Origin: Davidsoniella eucalypti
Taxonomy: Eukaryota > Ascomycota > Sordariomycetes > Microascales > Ceratocystidaceae
Reading direction: 5' to 3'
NCBI GenBank assembly: GCA_004009845.1
Contig: RMBW01000046.1
Location: forward strand, 62,001-126,000
DNA length: 64,000 nt
Part shown: positions 13,272 to 25,509 of the stretch, in pieces
Numbering within the stretch: the first letter of the stretch is position 1
Layout: each line of letters starts with the position of its first letter
Translations under genes and position numbers: made by a program
The notes under the pieces: model-generated
Database searches by the model: none
Told to the model about the DNA's origin: nothing
Seen by the model: the letters and a program-made list of their open reading frames with translations, nothing else

Positions 13272-15269
13272 ATGACAACTCCAATAAGCTTTGCGTTCCC
13301 CCCTGATGAGGAGCGTATAGTGATCTCTACCCGTACAGTTCCGTTTCGCCCATCGCCACCTGTGCCCACCCATATCACATCACACGAACAGCTACTGCAT
13401 TTCTATGCTGACGACCCGGAGTCGGTGGGCCAGACTTTCAGCGATCTTGCCGCCATCACGGGCCCAGCCACCCGGGCCATCAACCAAGATCTCTGGTCGG
13501 CCAGTATGCACCGCGCAGCTCCGACAGTGCGTGTTGTACGACCACGTGAACCGGTAGCACCGCTAAACGCCCACGAACTTAGCTCACGTCTTGCAGCTAC
13601 CAAAGTCGCTCGCGAGGCTAGCGATGCTGTAGCTGGATCGAAGTGCACAGCACCGACCGTCATGCCGGGGGCCATGCGTCAAGCGCCTCCCATATCCAAC
13701 TTCATGCAGAAGCGTGTCTCGCGTGACCCGATAGATTTCCTAGATCCAGTGCTACCTGAAGCCATGCCGTTGAAGAACCCGCCACAGCCGTCATGGGTAC
13801 GTTACCAGCGTATGCTGATTCTTCGAACACAATGGGATGCATCACTAGAACGCAAAAAGTACTTGATGGACGAGATCAGTCGATCATGGGACGCTGAAGT
13901 CGTGATCCACATGCACGATTACCAGTACAAGATGCCATATCGTGTCGTTCGTTTCCCAAAACCGGCGCTGGGTAAGAATTATCCACCCGAGCTGATACAT
14001 AGTATCATTGAGTTACGACGTGAGGCCGACAGGTTGGGCCAAGAAGCGTATATACGCCAATTTGCATACGCCGAGCGTCAGCGGTCGCGTGCTATTACCA
14101 TATGGTGCGAGACAAACCCACTTGTTCTATTGTCAGTTGAGCCGGAACGATTCCTGCGTCGTTGGCCGCCAGCCTTACAAAGGGTGTTGGCCGACATCCA
14201 GAAGCAGGCGCTACAGACCGGCCGTGCTAAGTACATTGAGGCCCTACGTGACTGCGAAGTGAGTATGGACCGGATGATTGCGTTTTATGACAACTGCGGG
14301 CTGCTAGACAAGCCGCCGTCCCCCCCCAATGATTGGCTATTAGCATCGTGGTGGAAGGTACCGCAGTTCGGCGCCAACGTGGCTTGGCCTGCGCTGCTAG
14401 AAAGACAACTAAACTACGTCATCGAACGCTTAGGCATCCGCAACCACACAACTTGGTTCGCGCGAGCCTTTTTGTTTGCCATGTGGAAGGAGTCCAAGGC
14501 TGCTACCAATGAGTATCCTGATAAGCTACCGGAGTACCACTTCCCACCAGTCATGATCGAGCAGTTACGCATGGTGTGGGAAGCTCGCTACTCCATTGGC
14601 CTAGATAACGTAGAGGACGCCCTGATCGATACGTTAGCTCGATTCCGCGAGTGGCGCAGCGATAGAGGTACTGTCGTGCATCTCCTGTATGGGCTTCCTG
14701 GTAGCTTCTTCACACACAATACCATCCAACGCGAGATCTCTGACGCTGTTGATGTTGCGCTAGGCCTGGATGCCAAACAGCGCCGTGATACAGACTCTGG
14801 TGTCGGCATGACAATAGACGATACCGACTCTAGCAGCGACGAACCCGACTTGGAAGAGGATGGAGGCGAGAGTGAGGGTGGAGATGAGCTAGAAGAGGAG
14901 GGCAAGATCATCACGCATCAACACTACGAGATCAACGACATCTCCAGCGAGCTAGACGAAGACGAAGACGAAGACGAAGAATATGAAGAACATGAAGACG
15001 AAGGATATGGAGAAGAAGACAACGAAGAGACCGATAATGATAGCGATGCGGGTTCCGACTTTAACCCCAATGCCGAGCCCACCCATGAAGAGCTCTGCTT
15101 CTTGGCCGCTCTTGCTGACCGAAGCGCCATCCACCGCGTTCGCGCCAAATTTGATCTAGCCAAACCATTGAACCCAAGACGGGTTAAGAAGAACTTTAAG
15201 CGACTCGAAAGACTGGAGGCTGCAGCCTTGCTGGCCTCGGATAAAATGGACACCGAAGATGGCGAATAA
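13272..15269 (+). CDS. Acidic protein of unknown function (665 aa)
   Basis: Single-exon gene of 665 codons beginning at ATG 13272 in a good context (CACAAGATG). I do not recognise the family. The first 480 residues look globular, rich in Arg, Trp and aliphatic residues (for example WVRYQRMLILRTQW, WWKVPQFGANVAWPALLER). Residues about 515-610 form a very acidic tract (repeated DE/EDED runs, coded by GAAGAC repeats at about 14957-15000), followed by a basic helix-like tail (NPRRVKKNFKRLERLEAAALL). The acidic tract followed by a basic tail would suit a nuclear protein or histone/chromatin contact, but that is only inference. Codon use is GC-rich compared with the flanks, supporting a real gene. 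Confidence 0.8.
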   Translation: MTTPISFAFPPDEERIVISTRTVPFRPSPPVPTHITSHEQLLHFYADDPESVGQTFSDLAAITGPATRAINQDLWSASMHRAAPTVRVVRPREPVAPLNAHELSSRLAATKVAREASDAVAGSKCTAPTVMPGAMRQAPPISNFMQKRVSRDPIDFLDPVLPEAMPLKNPPQPSWVRYQRMLILRTQWDASLERKKYLMDEISRSWDAEVVIHMHDYQYKMPYRVVRFPKPALGKNYPPELIHSIIELRREADRLGQEAYIRQFAYAERQRSRAITIWCETNPLVLLSVEPERFLRRWPPALQRVLADIQKQALQTGRAKYIEALRDCEVSMDRMIAFYDNCGLLDKPPSPPNDWLLASWWKVPQFGANVAWPALLERQLNYVIERLGIRNHTTWFARAFLFAMWKESKAATNEYPDKLPEYHFPPVMIEQLRMVWEARYSIGLDNVEDALIDTLARFREWRSDRGTVVHLLYGLPGSFFTHNTIQREISDAVDVALGLDAKQRRDTDSGVGMTIDDTDSSSDEPDLEEDGGESEGGDELEEEGKIITHQHYEINDISSELDEDEDEDEEYEEHEDEGYGEEDNEETDNDSDAGSDFNPNAEPTHEELCFLAALADRSAIHRVRAKFDLAKPLNPRRVKKNFKRLERLEAAALLASDKMDTEDGE

Positions 15270-16125
15270 GAGATGTCCGAGTGAGGACTTGCATTGGTTA
15301 TATTATTATTATAACTTTTCTACCAGCTGGTATTTTACAGCAATATGACGGAATACATTGGTTATACAAAATGGGACTAAGGGTTATTCTTGTTTAGGGT
15401 TCTAGCGTATAGCTTCTCAGCTAGTAGTAGAGGTACTTTCCGTAAATGAAATGAATGAGAGGCATTATGGTCTTGTTTTTTTGATGTTCTAATATCCGAT
15501 CTGTCTTCTGCTTCACTATTTTCTTCTTTTTTAATTGTGTTATCAAGAAATCGATTTCCTCAGCCTCGCGAAAATTCAATCATCACATGCAAATTGCATT
15601 TTTGTTACCATCCGTAACAACTTTACAGATTATTTTCTCTAGCTGTTAAACCGAAGAAGATACTTGTAGACTGTCACGATATTCGCCTCAGTCAGATATT
15701 CTAGGAAATGCGGTAAACAGCGCTGAACTGGCTTCGATTTGCCTGCATGTCGCATCGCATTTTTCTCTTTCTTGTGTCCCCCAGTCGAAACCGTTTATTC
15801 GTGGTTTATCGCCTTGCTGCCCCTGAAGCAACTGTTGCTTGTTCAGTCTAGGTGCTGCTATTTTTCTTAATTAATTAATTTTTTTTTCAGCCTGTGAAAG
15901 ATTGGCACGTCTCCTCCAGCTTGCAGACCGTCTTACCCAACGCAAGAAAGGAAGAAAGTATCTATATTAACTGCTTTCTTGTTGCTATTTCTTCCTATCT
16001 TTCTTTTTGAGCTCGACACCGCCTTACTACAGAACCCCTCGAACATATACTCCATATTGCCGTGCCTATTGCTACCGCTGTTGCCGTTGCTACTACTGCT
16101 TAGCTGCTAGTTGGTATAGTCCGCC
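15270..16125. other. Intergenic region between two + strand genes
   Basis: 856 bp. Holds the 3' end of the acidic gene and the promoter of the SMP gene; long CT-rich tracts and T-runs (15860-15890 with TTAATTAATTAATT) precede the next ATG. No gene seen. Confidence 0.6.
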
Positions 16126-19100
16126 ATGTCGTGGCTTGGCATTCTCTTCACGTATATTCTTGGCGGGCTCACCTTCATTCCGCTTGTCTTGATCTCAGGT
16201 CTTTTATATGTGCATCTAACGCTGCCATACCATCAGCTAGAAAATCATGATGCCGCTTCTCAGGATGTAGTGGAAGAGGGCGATGACGTCAGTTTACTCG
16301 ACGCCGAAAAGAAGACCCGCCATACCAACGATGTTGACATGGCCTCAGGATACTTTGCCGTGTGTCGCGAATATACACCCATGGGAATCAATGCTAAGCC
16401 TATCGAGCGTACCACCCCAGTTGGCTCTACTGCAGTAGCTGCTCCGAGCCAGAGCGTATATCAGACAATGTACAAAAGCCTCTTTGAACGCAAGAGCTCA
16501 CAGAAAGATAATGAATCACCAGCTTCTAGCTCGCGGAACAAAAAGGCAGGGAATGTATTCTTTGTTGTCTTAAGGTAGGATGATCCTTCCTGACATGTGA
16601 TCATAATTGAGACCATGCTGATCATTCTTGATATTTTGAACTTTTAGACACGGCCATCTGATGCTCTTTGACGACGACGAGCAACTCGAAGTCCGCCACG
16701 TAATTTCTCTCGCCCATCATGATATCAGCATCTATTCTGGTGGTGGCATCGTGCCCGAAGGCGAGCTGTTTATCAAACGCAACGCCATCTGCCTCTCGCG
16801 ACGTCCCGATACGGCTGATATAACACCGGATTCCCAGCTAACAAAGCCGTTTTATCTTTTTTCCGAGAATTGCTCAGCCAAAGAAGACTTTTACTTTTCC
16901 CTTTTGCGCAACCAGGAGCACTCTTTTAGTGACGGCTGTAATAAGTCACCACCTCCGGCACAGCTCTTCGAGGTCAAGGACATCATATCACTGGTACAAA
17001 AGCTACACTCGTCCGAAGATCATCTGCAGACACGTTGGCTCAATGCCTTTCTGGGCCGGTTATTCCTTGGCGTGTACAAAACAGAGGAGGTTCAGAACTA
17101 TATCCGTACGCTTATAATGAAGAAAATATCACGTGTCAAAACACCTGCGTTCCTCACCAACATTGCCATCCGTGGCATTGATACCGGCGAAGGCCCACCG
17201 TATATCACGAACCCAAAACTCCGCGAGCTGACCGTTGATGGCGAGTATGTGGCAGAGGCTGATATCAAGTACACGGGTAATTTTCGCATGGAGGTTGCAG
17301 CGACTGCTCGCCTGGAACTAGGCGCCCGTTTCAAAGCACGCGAAGTTGATCTGATGCTTTCTGTCACTGTCCGCCGCATCGAAGGCCACATAATGTTCAA
17401 GGTCAAGCCCCCTCCCAGCAATCGCTTGTGGTTTACGTTTTCACAAATGCCCAAGATGGAGATGGTCGTTGAGCCCATTGTTAGTTCTCGTCAAATCACA
17501 TACACCGTAATTCTCCGCCAGATCGAGAACCGCATCAAGGAGGTCGTTGCCGAGTCGCTAGTTCTCCCGTTCTGGGACGACGTGCCATTTTTCCGTACCG
17601 ACGACAAGATGTGGCGTGGTGGTGTCTTTGAAGGCAATACACCTCGAGAAGACAAGGCCGCTACAACTGCGCCATCAGAGGACCCTGTCAATGAACATGA
17701 AGAGGACGATCTACTGGAAGATCCAATCACTGAGACAGCTGAAGAATCTATTGAGACAATTCACCCATTAGAAAAGAGCCACACCTTCGGCAACATTGAG
17801 AACTCGACTCTCCATAGACGGAAGGGCTCATCCGCAATGTCTATCTCCGATGCTGTTCCTAACAATACCAACTCATTTTCTTCTTCGTCGTCATCGATTG
17901 ACCTACGCCAAACTTCACATTCCGTCTCGATATCGCCCCGTGCTAGCATGGAGAATCTAGCGGCAGCTGCTGCCAAGCCTTCATTTGTCTCTACTTCCTC
18001 CGAGTCCGCCCCCAAGCTTCCAGCCCGGCCCTCAGCATCTCGAAAGCAGTCTTCTACTAGTAAGAAGGAACAGGTTCAGACTCAGGCTCCTTTGCAAGAT
18101 ATCCCGCGCCGTCCGTCGCACGTCTCATCTCATTCCCAGAGCTCTATCACATCGGCCGGCCGGGCTAAAAGCCCAACTATGGCCATGCAGGATGCAAGTC
18201 CAGAGGTTCTCCTAGATATGGATAAAGTTATCAGTTCACCAGCCAGAGTTCATTCCGGTGTTATGCATGCTCCCTTATCCAAGATTGAGCCGCCGGTGTT
18301 TCCTAGTGAAATCGAGATGGAAACAGAACCTACACCGTATGGCGGCCGTAGAGGTACCGTCTCGTCTATGGAATCTGACGGCAACAACGCCTCCTCTAGC
18401 AACTTCAAGGTAGCTAAAACTCCGACAGTCAGCTCGATCAAGTCTCAAGCCGGTTCATTCTTCAGTAAGACGACAGCCTTCATAGCAAATAGCACCGCGT
18501 CTTCTTCATCAAGCAAGATCTACAACTTGGGTAACAATAGCGGTCATCGCGCCACAGCATCGAACTCTTCCAACAAAGTATACAATCTCAACAACAGCAA
18601 CCCACAAAGCAGAAACAACAGTTCGACTAGTCTTGGCAAATCGCACAGTCGCAGTGGAAGCAACTGCCAGCCCAACGCTATCAATACTGGATCGCCCTCG
18701 CCATCACGTTCGAATTCTCAGGCTAATGTCCGGTCTAGTAGCATCCCCGAGGCCCTCAATGAGTCTATGAACAAAGCTGTCCCTACCTCCCCTGCCCCAA
18801 CACCACAGCAACCTGATAGACATTCGCCCATTGCTGAGCGCGAGCCACTCGCCTCTTCTCACTCGTCCTCCGCTTCCTTCTCTTCCTTCTCCCCTACTAT
18901 TTCACCCACTGCTACAAAACGTAATACCCTAGCTGCCATGACCAGTGCTGCTGTCCATGCTCGTAACTGGAGCATCGGTGCTCTCGGTCGTAACAAGAAA
19001 GACTCAAGCGGCCAAAACGCCATGTCATCGTCTTCATCGGCCGATGTTGGCGCTCACACAACAATTGATCTCTCGCAACCTATGGGTAGAGGCCAACCTT

Positions 19101-19723
19101 TGCCTCCTATTGGCACACCGCTTCCGCCTCCTGAAAAGGGAAGCAAAGTTACTACTCTGCCAGTCATGAAACGTCACTCTCTTACTACAATGCCTTCTTC
19201 GTCTCCATCAACAGCCACTCATTCTAGTCAAATCACCAGTCCCATCGGCGCTGCTTCGTCTCCTACCCGGATTCCATCGCCCATGGTGCTTCGTAAGACG
19301 CCTAGTATGGCTAGTCTTGGCTCTCAACCTAGCCGGTCTCTTAGTCGCGCATCTTCTCGTCAGTCCCTACGCCGCGCATCACCCATCCAACGCAAGGCAC
19401 TCGAAGAGGGTAGTATGATCCCCACTGGTGACCCGAGCTTTCTAGTCGTCGAGGCACCAGATGATTCCTCGGAGCCCGGGACACCTCGTGACGACTCTAA
19501 TGATGAAGGTTTCGCGAATCCATCAATACTCCCAACGTCAAGCGCAGCAAGTCGAAGAAGTTACCGCCATTCTTCATATGGCGCATTCCAGCAGACTTCA
19601 GCCTCGGGGGTGTCGAATTCAGCGTTAGCATCGAAGAGATCATTGTCACGGTTGTCTATGGAGCATCGTGACGACGGATTCAGTACGACAGGGTGGGTGG
19701 ATGAAGAACAAGATACAAGATGA
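16126..19723 (+). CDS. PH-SMP domain lipid-transfer protein (Nvj2/TEX2-like), 1174 aa
   Basis: Predicted ER membrane-contact-site lipid-transfer protein of the Nvj2/TEX2 family. Exons 16126-16574 and 16648-19723; the 73-bp intron (GTAGGA...TTTTAG) joins AG to A of an Arg codon and gives 1174 residues. Residues about 5-30 are one hydrophobic membrane segment (LGILFTYILGGLTFIPLVLI). Residues about 140-245 resemble a PH domain (FFVVLR, HGHLMLFDDDEQ). Residues about 275-465 are the SMP domain (TRWLNAFLGRLFLGVYKTEE, then MEVAATARLELGARF, FWDDVPFF). The long C-terminal half is Ser/Pro-rich and disordered. In yeast Nvj2 works at nucleus-vacuole and ER-Golgi contacts in ceramide traffic. Its membrane segment, PH and SMP order matches the family; family assignment is strong, lipid cargo is inferred. 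Confidence 0.9.
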
Positions 19724-20310
19724 TAAGAACTTACGATCTTGGGGTTTTTCCTTTGTCTTTTTACTAGTATTTTTTTTCTTTTCGTTTGTCCCGGATATCA
19801 CATCAAGCTATTTTTTTCTTTTATTTTTTCTTCATAAAAATCTACATCTATATCTTTAATGTTTTTATTTATGCTTAGATGGCATTCATACATAGAATAG
19901 AACATATAGCATAATCTCATATTGAATTTAAAAAATGGTAATACAGCCTCATCTGAAAGTTTCACTAATTATTCTCACGTCTTTTCGGGAGTATATTGAT
20001 TTTTTTGGTGGAAAAATATGATTATTCATAGTATTTGATTGTATGAAGAAAAAAAACAATAGACTGGTAACATATAAATATCCAGGATTAAAAACAAAAT
20101 ACTTGATGTAACGAAGCACGAACAAAAACAAGGAAGACTAAGGGAAATGAGAAATTCACATGTGAGCTGCAAATGCTATTCTTCGTCCAGTGATCTAACG
20201 TCGACCCTTCAACAGCTGAAGCAAGATAGTATCGTTTACAATGTATCATCATGGGTAAGAAAAAGAGCTAGAAATGGATGGTTGGTGTGGCTAGACGGTC
20301 AGTGTGGGGT

Positions 20311-21560
20311 TTAAATCGTCATCGTAAAGTCGTGTTCGATACCTGGCGTGACACTAGCCATGAACTATGATAAGGGGGTTAGGTTAGTTTTAGTCCTAGA
20401 ATAAAGAAGGTTGTGTATGCATAGACAAAGGGCCTGCATATGTATAATGACGCATTATTCTTACCTTGAGGAAAACAACCAAGTACTGGTCTACACGGAT
20501 CGCCACCTCTTCCTGTGCATCGCTCTCCTTAACCTCCTCCCATTCATCGACCTCCTTATCCTTCTCCTTGAGCTTAAGCTTAGCAATATCCTCTGCTAGA
20601 TCATCGCCTTCGGCAGTCAGCTCACGGGCACGTTGTTGCTTTTCGCGGCGTAGACGCAGGGCAGCATCGGCACGGTCTAGCATAGACTTCATCACGCTGG
20701 CGTGTCTGCATGGGTGGATTGAGGCCATCTTGATGTTGTTGGCAAAGAAGGGGAAATCTTCGAGCGTTACTGTCTTGTCTTTGTAGTCGCCGACGATGTC
20801 GTCCATCATGCTTTGTGGCGGCAGTGGCTGGCCAGAGGAGAGGTAGCCTGACAGATACATGCGGGGTGTCCGGTAGAAAGGGGAGTACATGATGTACAGG
20901 TTATAGGTACGGCGGCCGCTGTAGATTTTGGGTAGGTTAGTAAACGAAAATTATATGAATGATATAAAGGTAAGATGAGGTAGAGTGATATAAAGCCTAC
21001 CTTGATTTGCCATCGGCCTGGTCGTCTTTGATGATGGCATCATCGTCCTCTTCATCCTCCATATCGGGGATATCGTCATCGTCATCCACAACCTCGCCAT
21101 CACCTACGTTGCCCGCATCATCAACTGTGCGGATCTCCTTGACCTTGAGTGGCTGAGAGCTCACCATGCCTCCGGTCCGCAACCAACCATCATCGTCATC
21201 ATCGCCTGCGGAACCCGAACCGCCACTACCTCCTCTCTTAGCGGACGCGCCAAAATCCTCACCGTCCTTTACGACGGCCTCTTCATGGCCAGCATCGCCA
21301 GCAAAGTCATCGTCTAGGCGGCGATGGCACGGCACATTTCGCGTCACGAGAAACTGCTTATTGGCCGGCAGGAAGCTGACTCGGCGCGAGGCGTCGTCAG
21401 CACTTCCCCATGACCAGGTGGGAAACTTGTAGACGAGATAATCGCCGGCTTGGAGGAATTCTTCGGGCGTGATTTGGCCGGTGTTGCGGAAGGTCGAGGT
21501 GTGTGAGACGGGTGTGTAGCGATCACGCAGTGTATTGACGGTTGAGTAGAGATAATTCAT
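20311..21560 (-). CDS. ATG3: Autophagy E2-like conjugating enzyme Atg3
   Basis: E2-like enzyme that transfers Atg8 from Atg7 to phosphatidylethanolamine on the phagophore. Three exons, 21001-21560, 20465-20918 and 20311-20364, with introns of 82 and 100 bp; the spliced frame is 355 residues, the expected size. The start (MNYLYSTVNTLRDRYTPVS) matches Atg3 N-termini, including the amphipathic helix used for curved membranes. The catalytic motif is HPC (Cys about 257) in the segment KMASIHPCRHASVMK. The acidic flexible insert lies at about residues 90-185. A WEEV at about 313-316 fits an Atg8-interacting motif. The short last exon codes the conserved tail (SVTPGIEHDFTM). It converges with the SMP gene (587 bp between stops). 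Very secure. Confidence 0.97.
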
Positions 21561-23216
21561 GATAGGCAGGAAAGGAGAGAAGGGCCAGGCGGAGATTTCG
21601 GGGTTGGTGGTTTCTTTGTTCAGTTCGTTGGCGTCAGTAATAGCCGTCTGCGAGTGGTGAGAGCAATAGTAGATTCAATGTGGGATCTCTGCTCTTTTGA
21701 TGTTTGGAATTTAGATCGATAGAAGCAAAGGCAGTGGTGATGTGCTCAAATCAAAAGATTCAAATGGCAGAAATAGTTGTGTAAGGGAGAAAAAAGCCAC
21801 TGTCCGTCTTTCAGGCGACCGGTTTGTCGTTTTGTTTGGCTTTGGAACACTCTTAATGATGCAAGTTTCCCTTATCTCTCTCAGCAGCAAGCTTAGCCAA
21901 TAAACCCAAGTGATAGCCTAGCAAGCCAAAAGCTATAGTGGGGTTTTCCATTTAGTCAGGTGGCGGCTGTATCTCCTATGACGCTCACCCGACCTGCGCT
22001 CGTGCTAATTAAATCTACAGTGGTGTTAGTGTTTATATGGAACTAAAGGCATATACACTAACAACTGAGCCTGGGCGCCTGGCTAGACTAAAACCACCCA
22101 AACCTACACTCCACTCTATGCTTGGCTGAAGCTGAAGCTTTCATCGGTTTGTTCAAGCCGTAAGTAAATTCATCATTATAACTATAAAGATTCTGGTTAT
22201 AGTTTGATATCTAGGCGTGTGCTTAAACCATGTTTAGTAAAGCCGTAGCCATAAGTTCAAGCTTAGAAGATGTCACGAGGTCTCTGATAGTATAGTATTA
22301 TGGTGCGGCACTACCAATCTATCACATGCAATATCCATAACATATTTGTAACTAACACTACTAGCTATGACATAAAGATCATACATAAACAGTAGGGTTA
22401 TTGTCTCGGACTAACCCCGAGCTAGCACAGTACACGTGACATTATTGGGCTTACATAATTTTACATTTCCAACTTTTACTTATACAACATCACCACATAT
22501 TTCACGATATATTTAAACGCAACGATAATGATAAGACTCTTTGGAATATAGAGCTAGGAACTGGATACCCGATATTGACGTATGATAGAGATTGATAGTA
22601 TTGTCATCATCATGACTTGATACGCAATGATGATAACATTCGCAATATTTAGATACTAGGTGTTAAGTCGTCAAGTCTGTGTTGTTCATAGTTGCCGAAC
22701 GACTTGCGCCATAAAGATAGTGATATCCTCTTACTTGAATACAAGAAGCCCTCCGCAAATCACTTCACAGTAAGATTTCTAGACAATGTAGTTGAACGTG
22801 AGATCGTAAAAATCATCAATAACTTTTTGAGGAATCACTAGTAGACCGGTGTTGATTTTACTCGACCAAGTCAGCCTTTGGAAACTTCTTTTTGCATTTT
22901 TTTTCCTTCATTCGTGTTGAGGCCATACGATAGGCTCCCTTTTTGCAAATCAGAATATTCTGCCTCCAGAAGACAGATTTAAACAATCACGGGCACGAGT
23001 TGTGTACGGTGTTCAGGACAGCCGAAGTCGTTGATCCCTAAAACAACAAACCAATACCATTTTTGTCCCATCTAACGCCTCATGCTAAAGTGTGCACATT
23101 AAGCGACGTATGACGTCCATTGCCCGGCCGTATATATCCGCTCCCAAGTAAAATAAAACAGAACACTGAAAATAAAAAAGAGAATAGGAGTGCTAATGTT
23201 GACGAACCGAAATTCT
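21561..23216. other. 1.7-kb intergenic region
   Basis: Lies between the divergent-side promoter of ATG3 and the 3' end of the uS4 gene. No supported gene. A small hairpin (GTTAGTGT ... ACACTAAC) occurs at about 22023-22065. The rest is AT-rich. Confidence 0.55.
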
Positions 23217-24084
23217 TTACTCGTCATCCTCAGCGTCCTCGTCACCCTTGTCGGCGGACTTGGCCTTCTTTCTCCGCACACGTCCGGGACGGCCTGAGCC
23301 GAAGGGCGAGTTCAAAGCGAAGTCAATGTGCTTCTGGGAGTCCAGACGGACGATGAAAGAAGGAACGTTGACGATCTGCTTGCCGACGCGGATGTGGCGC
23401 TGGCGGATCAGAACACGGGCGTGGTGGATGGACTTGGCCAGACCTAGCTTGTAGACGCAAGTCTGCAGGCGACGCTCAAGGAAATCCTCGACCTTTAGGG
23501 CCAGGACGTAATCGAGCTTCATGCGGGACTCGTCAAGAACACCGACACGAACCAGACGGCGAATCAGAGCGTTACCCTCGAAGAGGCGCTTGGGGTCCTT
23601 CTCGTCCAGGGTCAGCAGCTCACTATAAAGTAACAACACACGGTTAGCTTGATGGTCTCCAAATATGCAAGCTATACACTTCTTTGATAAGAACATATTA
23701 AGGCTTTTATCTTGTTAAAATAATATAACATACCGAGCAGCACGACGGATCTTGGACAGAGTCAGCTGGACACGCCAGATCTCACGCTTGTTGCGCAGAC
23801 CGTACTCGCCGACGAGCTTCAGCTCGGAATCCCTATATGTCGTGAAAAAATCGATGTCAGTTTTCGCTGATCACATTCGACTTAAACAGAGTCTAGCTCT
23901 TATTCAGTGGCCGGTGATTACTGACAGACGAGCGGCCTCGAAGGGGCGGCGAGGAGTTCTCGAAGTCTTAGAGTAGGACAGACTACAAGGCGAATAAACA
24001 GGTTAGTATAAAGTAACATAAGGGATTGATAGCCATCGTCGGTAGAGACGATCCATGGCGATGATAATGTACTTACGGAGCCAT
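23217..24084 (-). CDS. RPS9: 40S ribosomal protein uS4 (Rps9)
   Basis: Component of the small ribosomal subunit body, binding 18S rRNA near the decoding site. Four exons: 24077-24084 (only 8 bp, ATGGCTCC), 23926-23982, 23734-23832 and 23217-23622; introns of 94, 93 and 111 bp. The spliced product is 189 residues, the family's usual length. Visible signatures: YSKTSRTPRRPFEAARL at the N-terminus, YGLRNKREIWRVQLTLSKIR, and the S4 RNA-binding fold HHARVLIRQRHIRVGKQIVN. The C-terminal tail is acidic (DKGDEDAEDDE), as in filamentous ascomycetes. It is divergently paired with eL21. The start was chosen because the MAP... peptide needs the tiny first exon. Confidence 0.97.
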
Positions 24085-24488
24085 TTTGTCGATATGTCTT
24101 GACGGTTCTAAAGTGAAAAAAAGTTCAAGAATCGACAAGTCCAAACTTCAGAGGGGGATATTTGCCTAGAGCCATTGTACCAAGTGGGTCCCACTATGGA
24201 GAAAAGCCCAAACATTCTCTAGAAGCGGACCCACATGTACAGAAATTATTGTGCGTGGGCTTGAGCCCTGATCGATAAGACCTAAAGTATGCCAACTTTC
24301 TGTGTTTCCTGCAAAGATTTATGCTTACTCATCTATTGATACGCCCCACCAGCCCACACACGCAATTCTGGATTCCACTCAATTTTTGACTGGGACCACT
24401 TGCTCCTCGAGAGTCTACCTTGGAGAAATCTGAAAGAGAAGATTGAAACTATCACCAACTCAATTAACCATACCAAAAATACGTCAAA
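24085..24488. promoter_or_regulatory. Bidirectional ribosomal-protein promoter
   Basis: 404 bp between the divergent ATGs of the uS4 and eL21 genes, so both must use it. It contains a perfect 13-bp palindrome AGTGGGTCCCACT (24183-24195) and a third half-site GGACCCAC at 24227-24234. The repeated GTGGGTCC core is a candidate binding site for a ribosomal-protein regulator; this assignment is inference. Confidence 0.6.
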
Positions 24489-25509
24489 ATGGGTAAATCC
24501 GCTGGTCTCCGTTCGGGCACTCGCGTACGTATATCTAACCCATTCCAATATGGTGGTCTATCTTCATCGACGACAGGCCCTCACGGTTTTCACCAAATAT
24601 ACAGTTATACTGACAATTTGACAGTATGCCTTCTCTCGCAATTTCCGCCAGAAGGGCATGATCGCCCTGTCCACCTACCTCCGCGAGTACAGGTTCGTCA
24701 ATATCCACCACCGATTAAACGAGATTTCAAAAATTCGACGAAACCGAGCAAGATGATTTCAAGCCGATGACGAAAGAATTGCGAAATAAAATTATCTGTA
24801 GAACAAAATATTGACATTTGGAATTACAGAGTCGGTGACATCGTCGACATCAAGACCAACGGTGCCGTTCAGAAGGGGTAAGCCGATACTCCCATCCGAT
24901 TTGCGCCAGACTTCAACATGGTCGAAAAACTCTTTCCTCTCTTCTCGAACGAAAAAAAAAACCCGATTGCTGCCACAATTAGGCTACGTCAACTTTGTAG
25001 ATGGGCCATACCGACAACACTATAGACGCCAAACACCCAACATCTTAATCGCCACTACCCAACTATCGAGGAGTTGTACGCTACGAGCAGAGTTGGGAAT
25101 GATATTTCGATCATGTTATGTCTGGTTTGAACAATTCGTTGAGAAGTCAAGTTACTGACATTCTCTTCTTTATTACAGTATGCCCTACAAGGTTTATCAC
25201 GGCAAGACCGGTGTCGTCTACAACGTCACCAAATCTGCTGTTGGTATCATCATCTACAAGAAGGTTGGCTACCGCTACCTAGAGAAGCGTCTCAACATCC
25301 GCATTGAGCACGTTTCCCCTTCGCGCTCGCGTGATGACTTCCTCCGCAGAGTCAAGGAGAACGCTGAGAAGAAGAAGGTCGCCAAGGCCGAGGGCAAGCC
25401 CGTTCAGCTGAAGAGACAACCCGTTGCTCCCCGTGACGCGCGGACAATTTCCTTCGCTGACAACGCCCCCGAGACTGTCACCCCCGTCGCCTACGAGACC
25501 ACCATCTAA
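24489..25509 (+). CDS. RPL21: 60S ribosomal protein eL21 (Rpl21)
   Basis: Large-subunit ribosomal protein. Exons 24489-24524, 24625-24692, 24830-24877 and 25179-25509; introns of 100, 137 and 301 bp, all GT-AG. The spliced product is 160 residues, the normal eL21 length. Signatures: MGKSAGLRSGTR, YAFSRNFRQKGMIALSTYL, VGDIVDIKTNGAVQKG, MPYKVYHGKTGVVYNVTKSA and the terminal PVAYETTI. The third intron is about three times longer than the others in this window; I could not identify a snoRNA in it. Divergent partner of uS4. Confidence 0.97.

Noticed and set aside
14588..15253. Minus-strand Ser-rich frames
   Set aside because: Antisense shadows of the acidic tract of the 665-aa gene.
25090..25165. 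C/D snoRNA in eL21 intron 3 (ATGATA-like C box, CTGA D box)
   Set aside because: The C box is imperfect and the flanking pairing GAATG/CATTC overlaps it, so no proper terminal stem forms.
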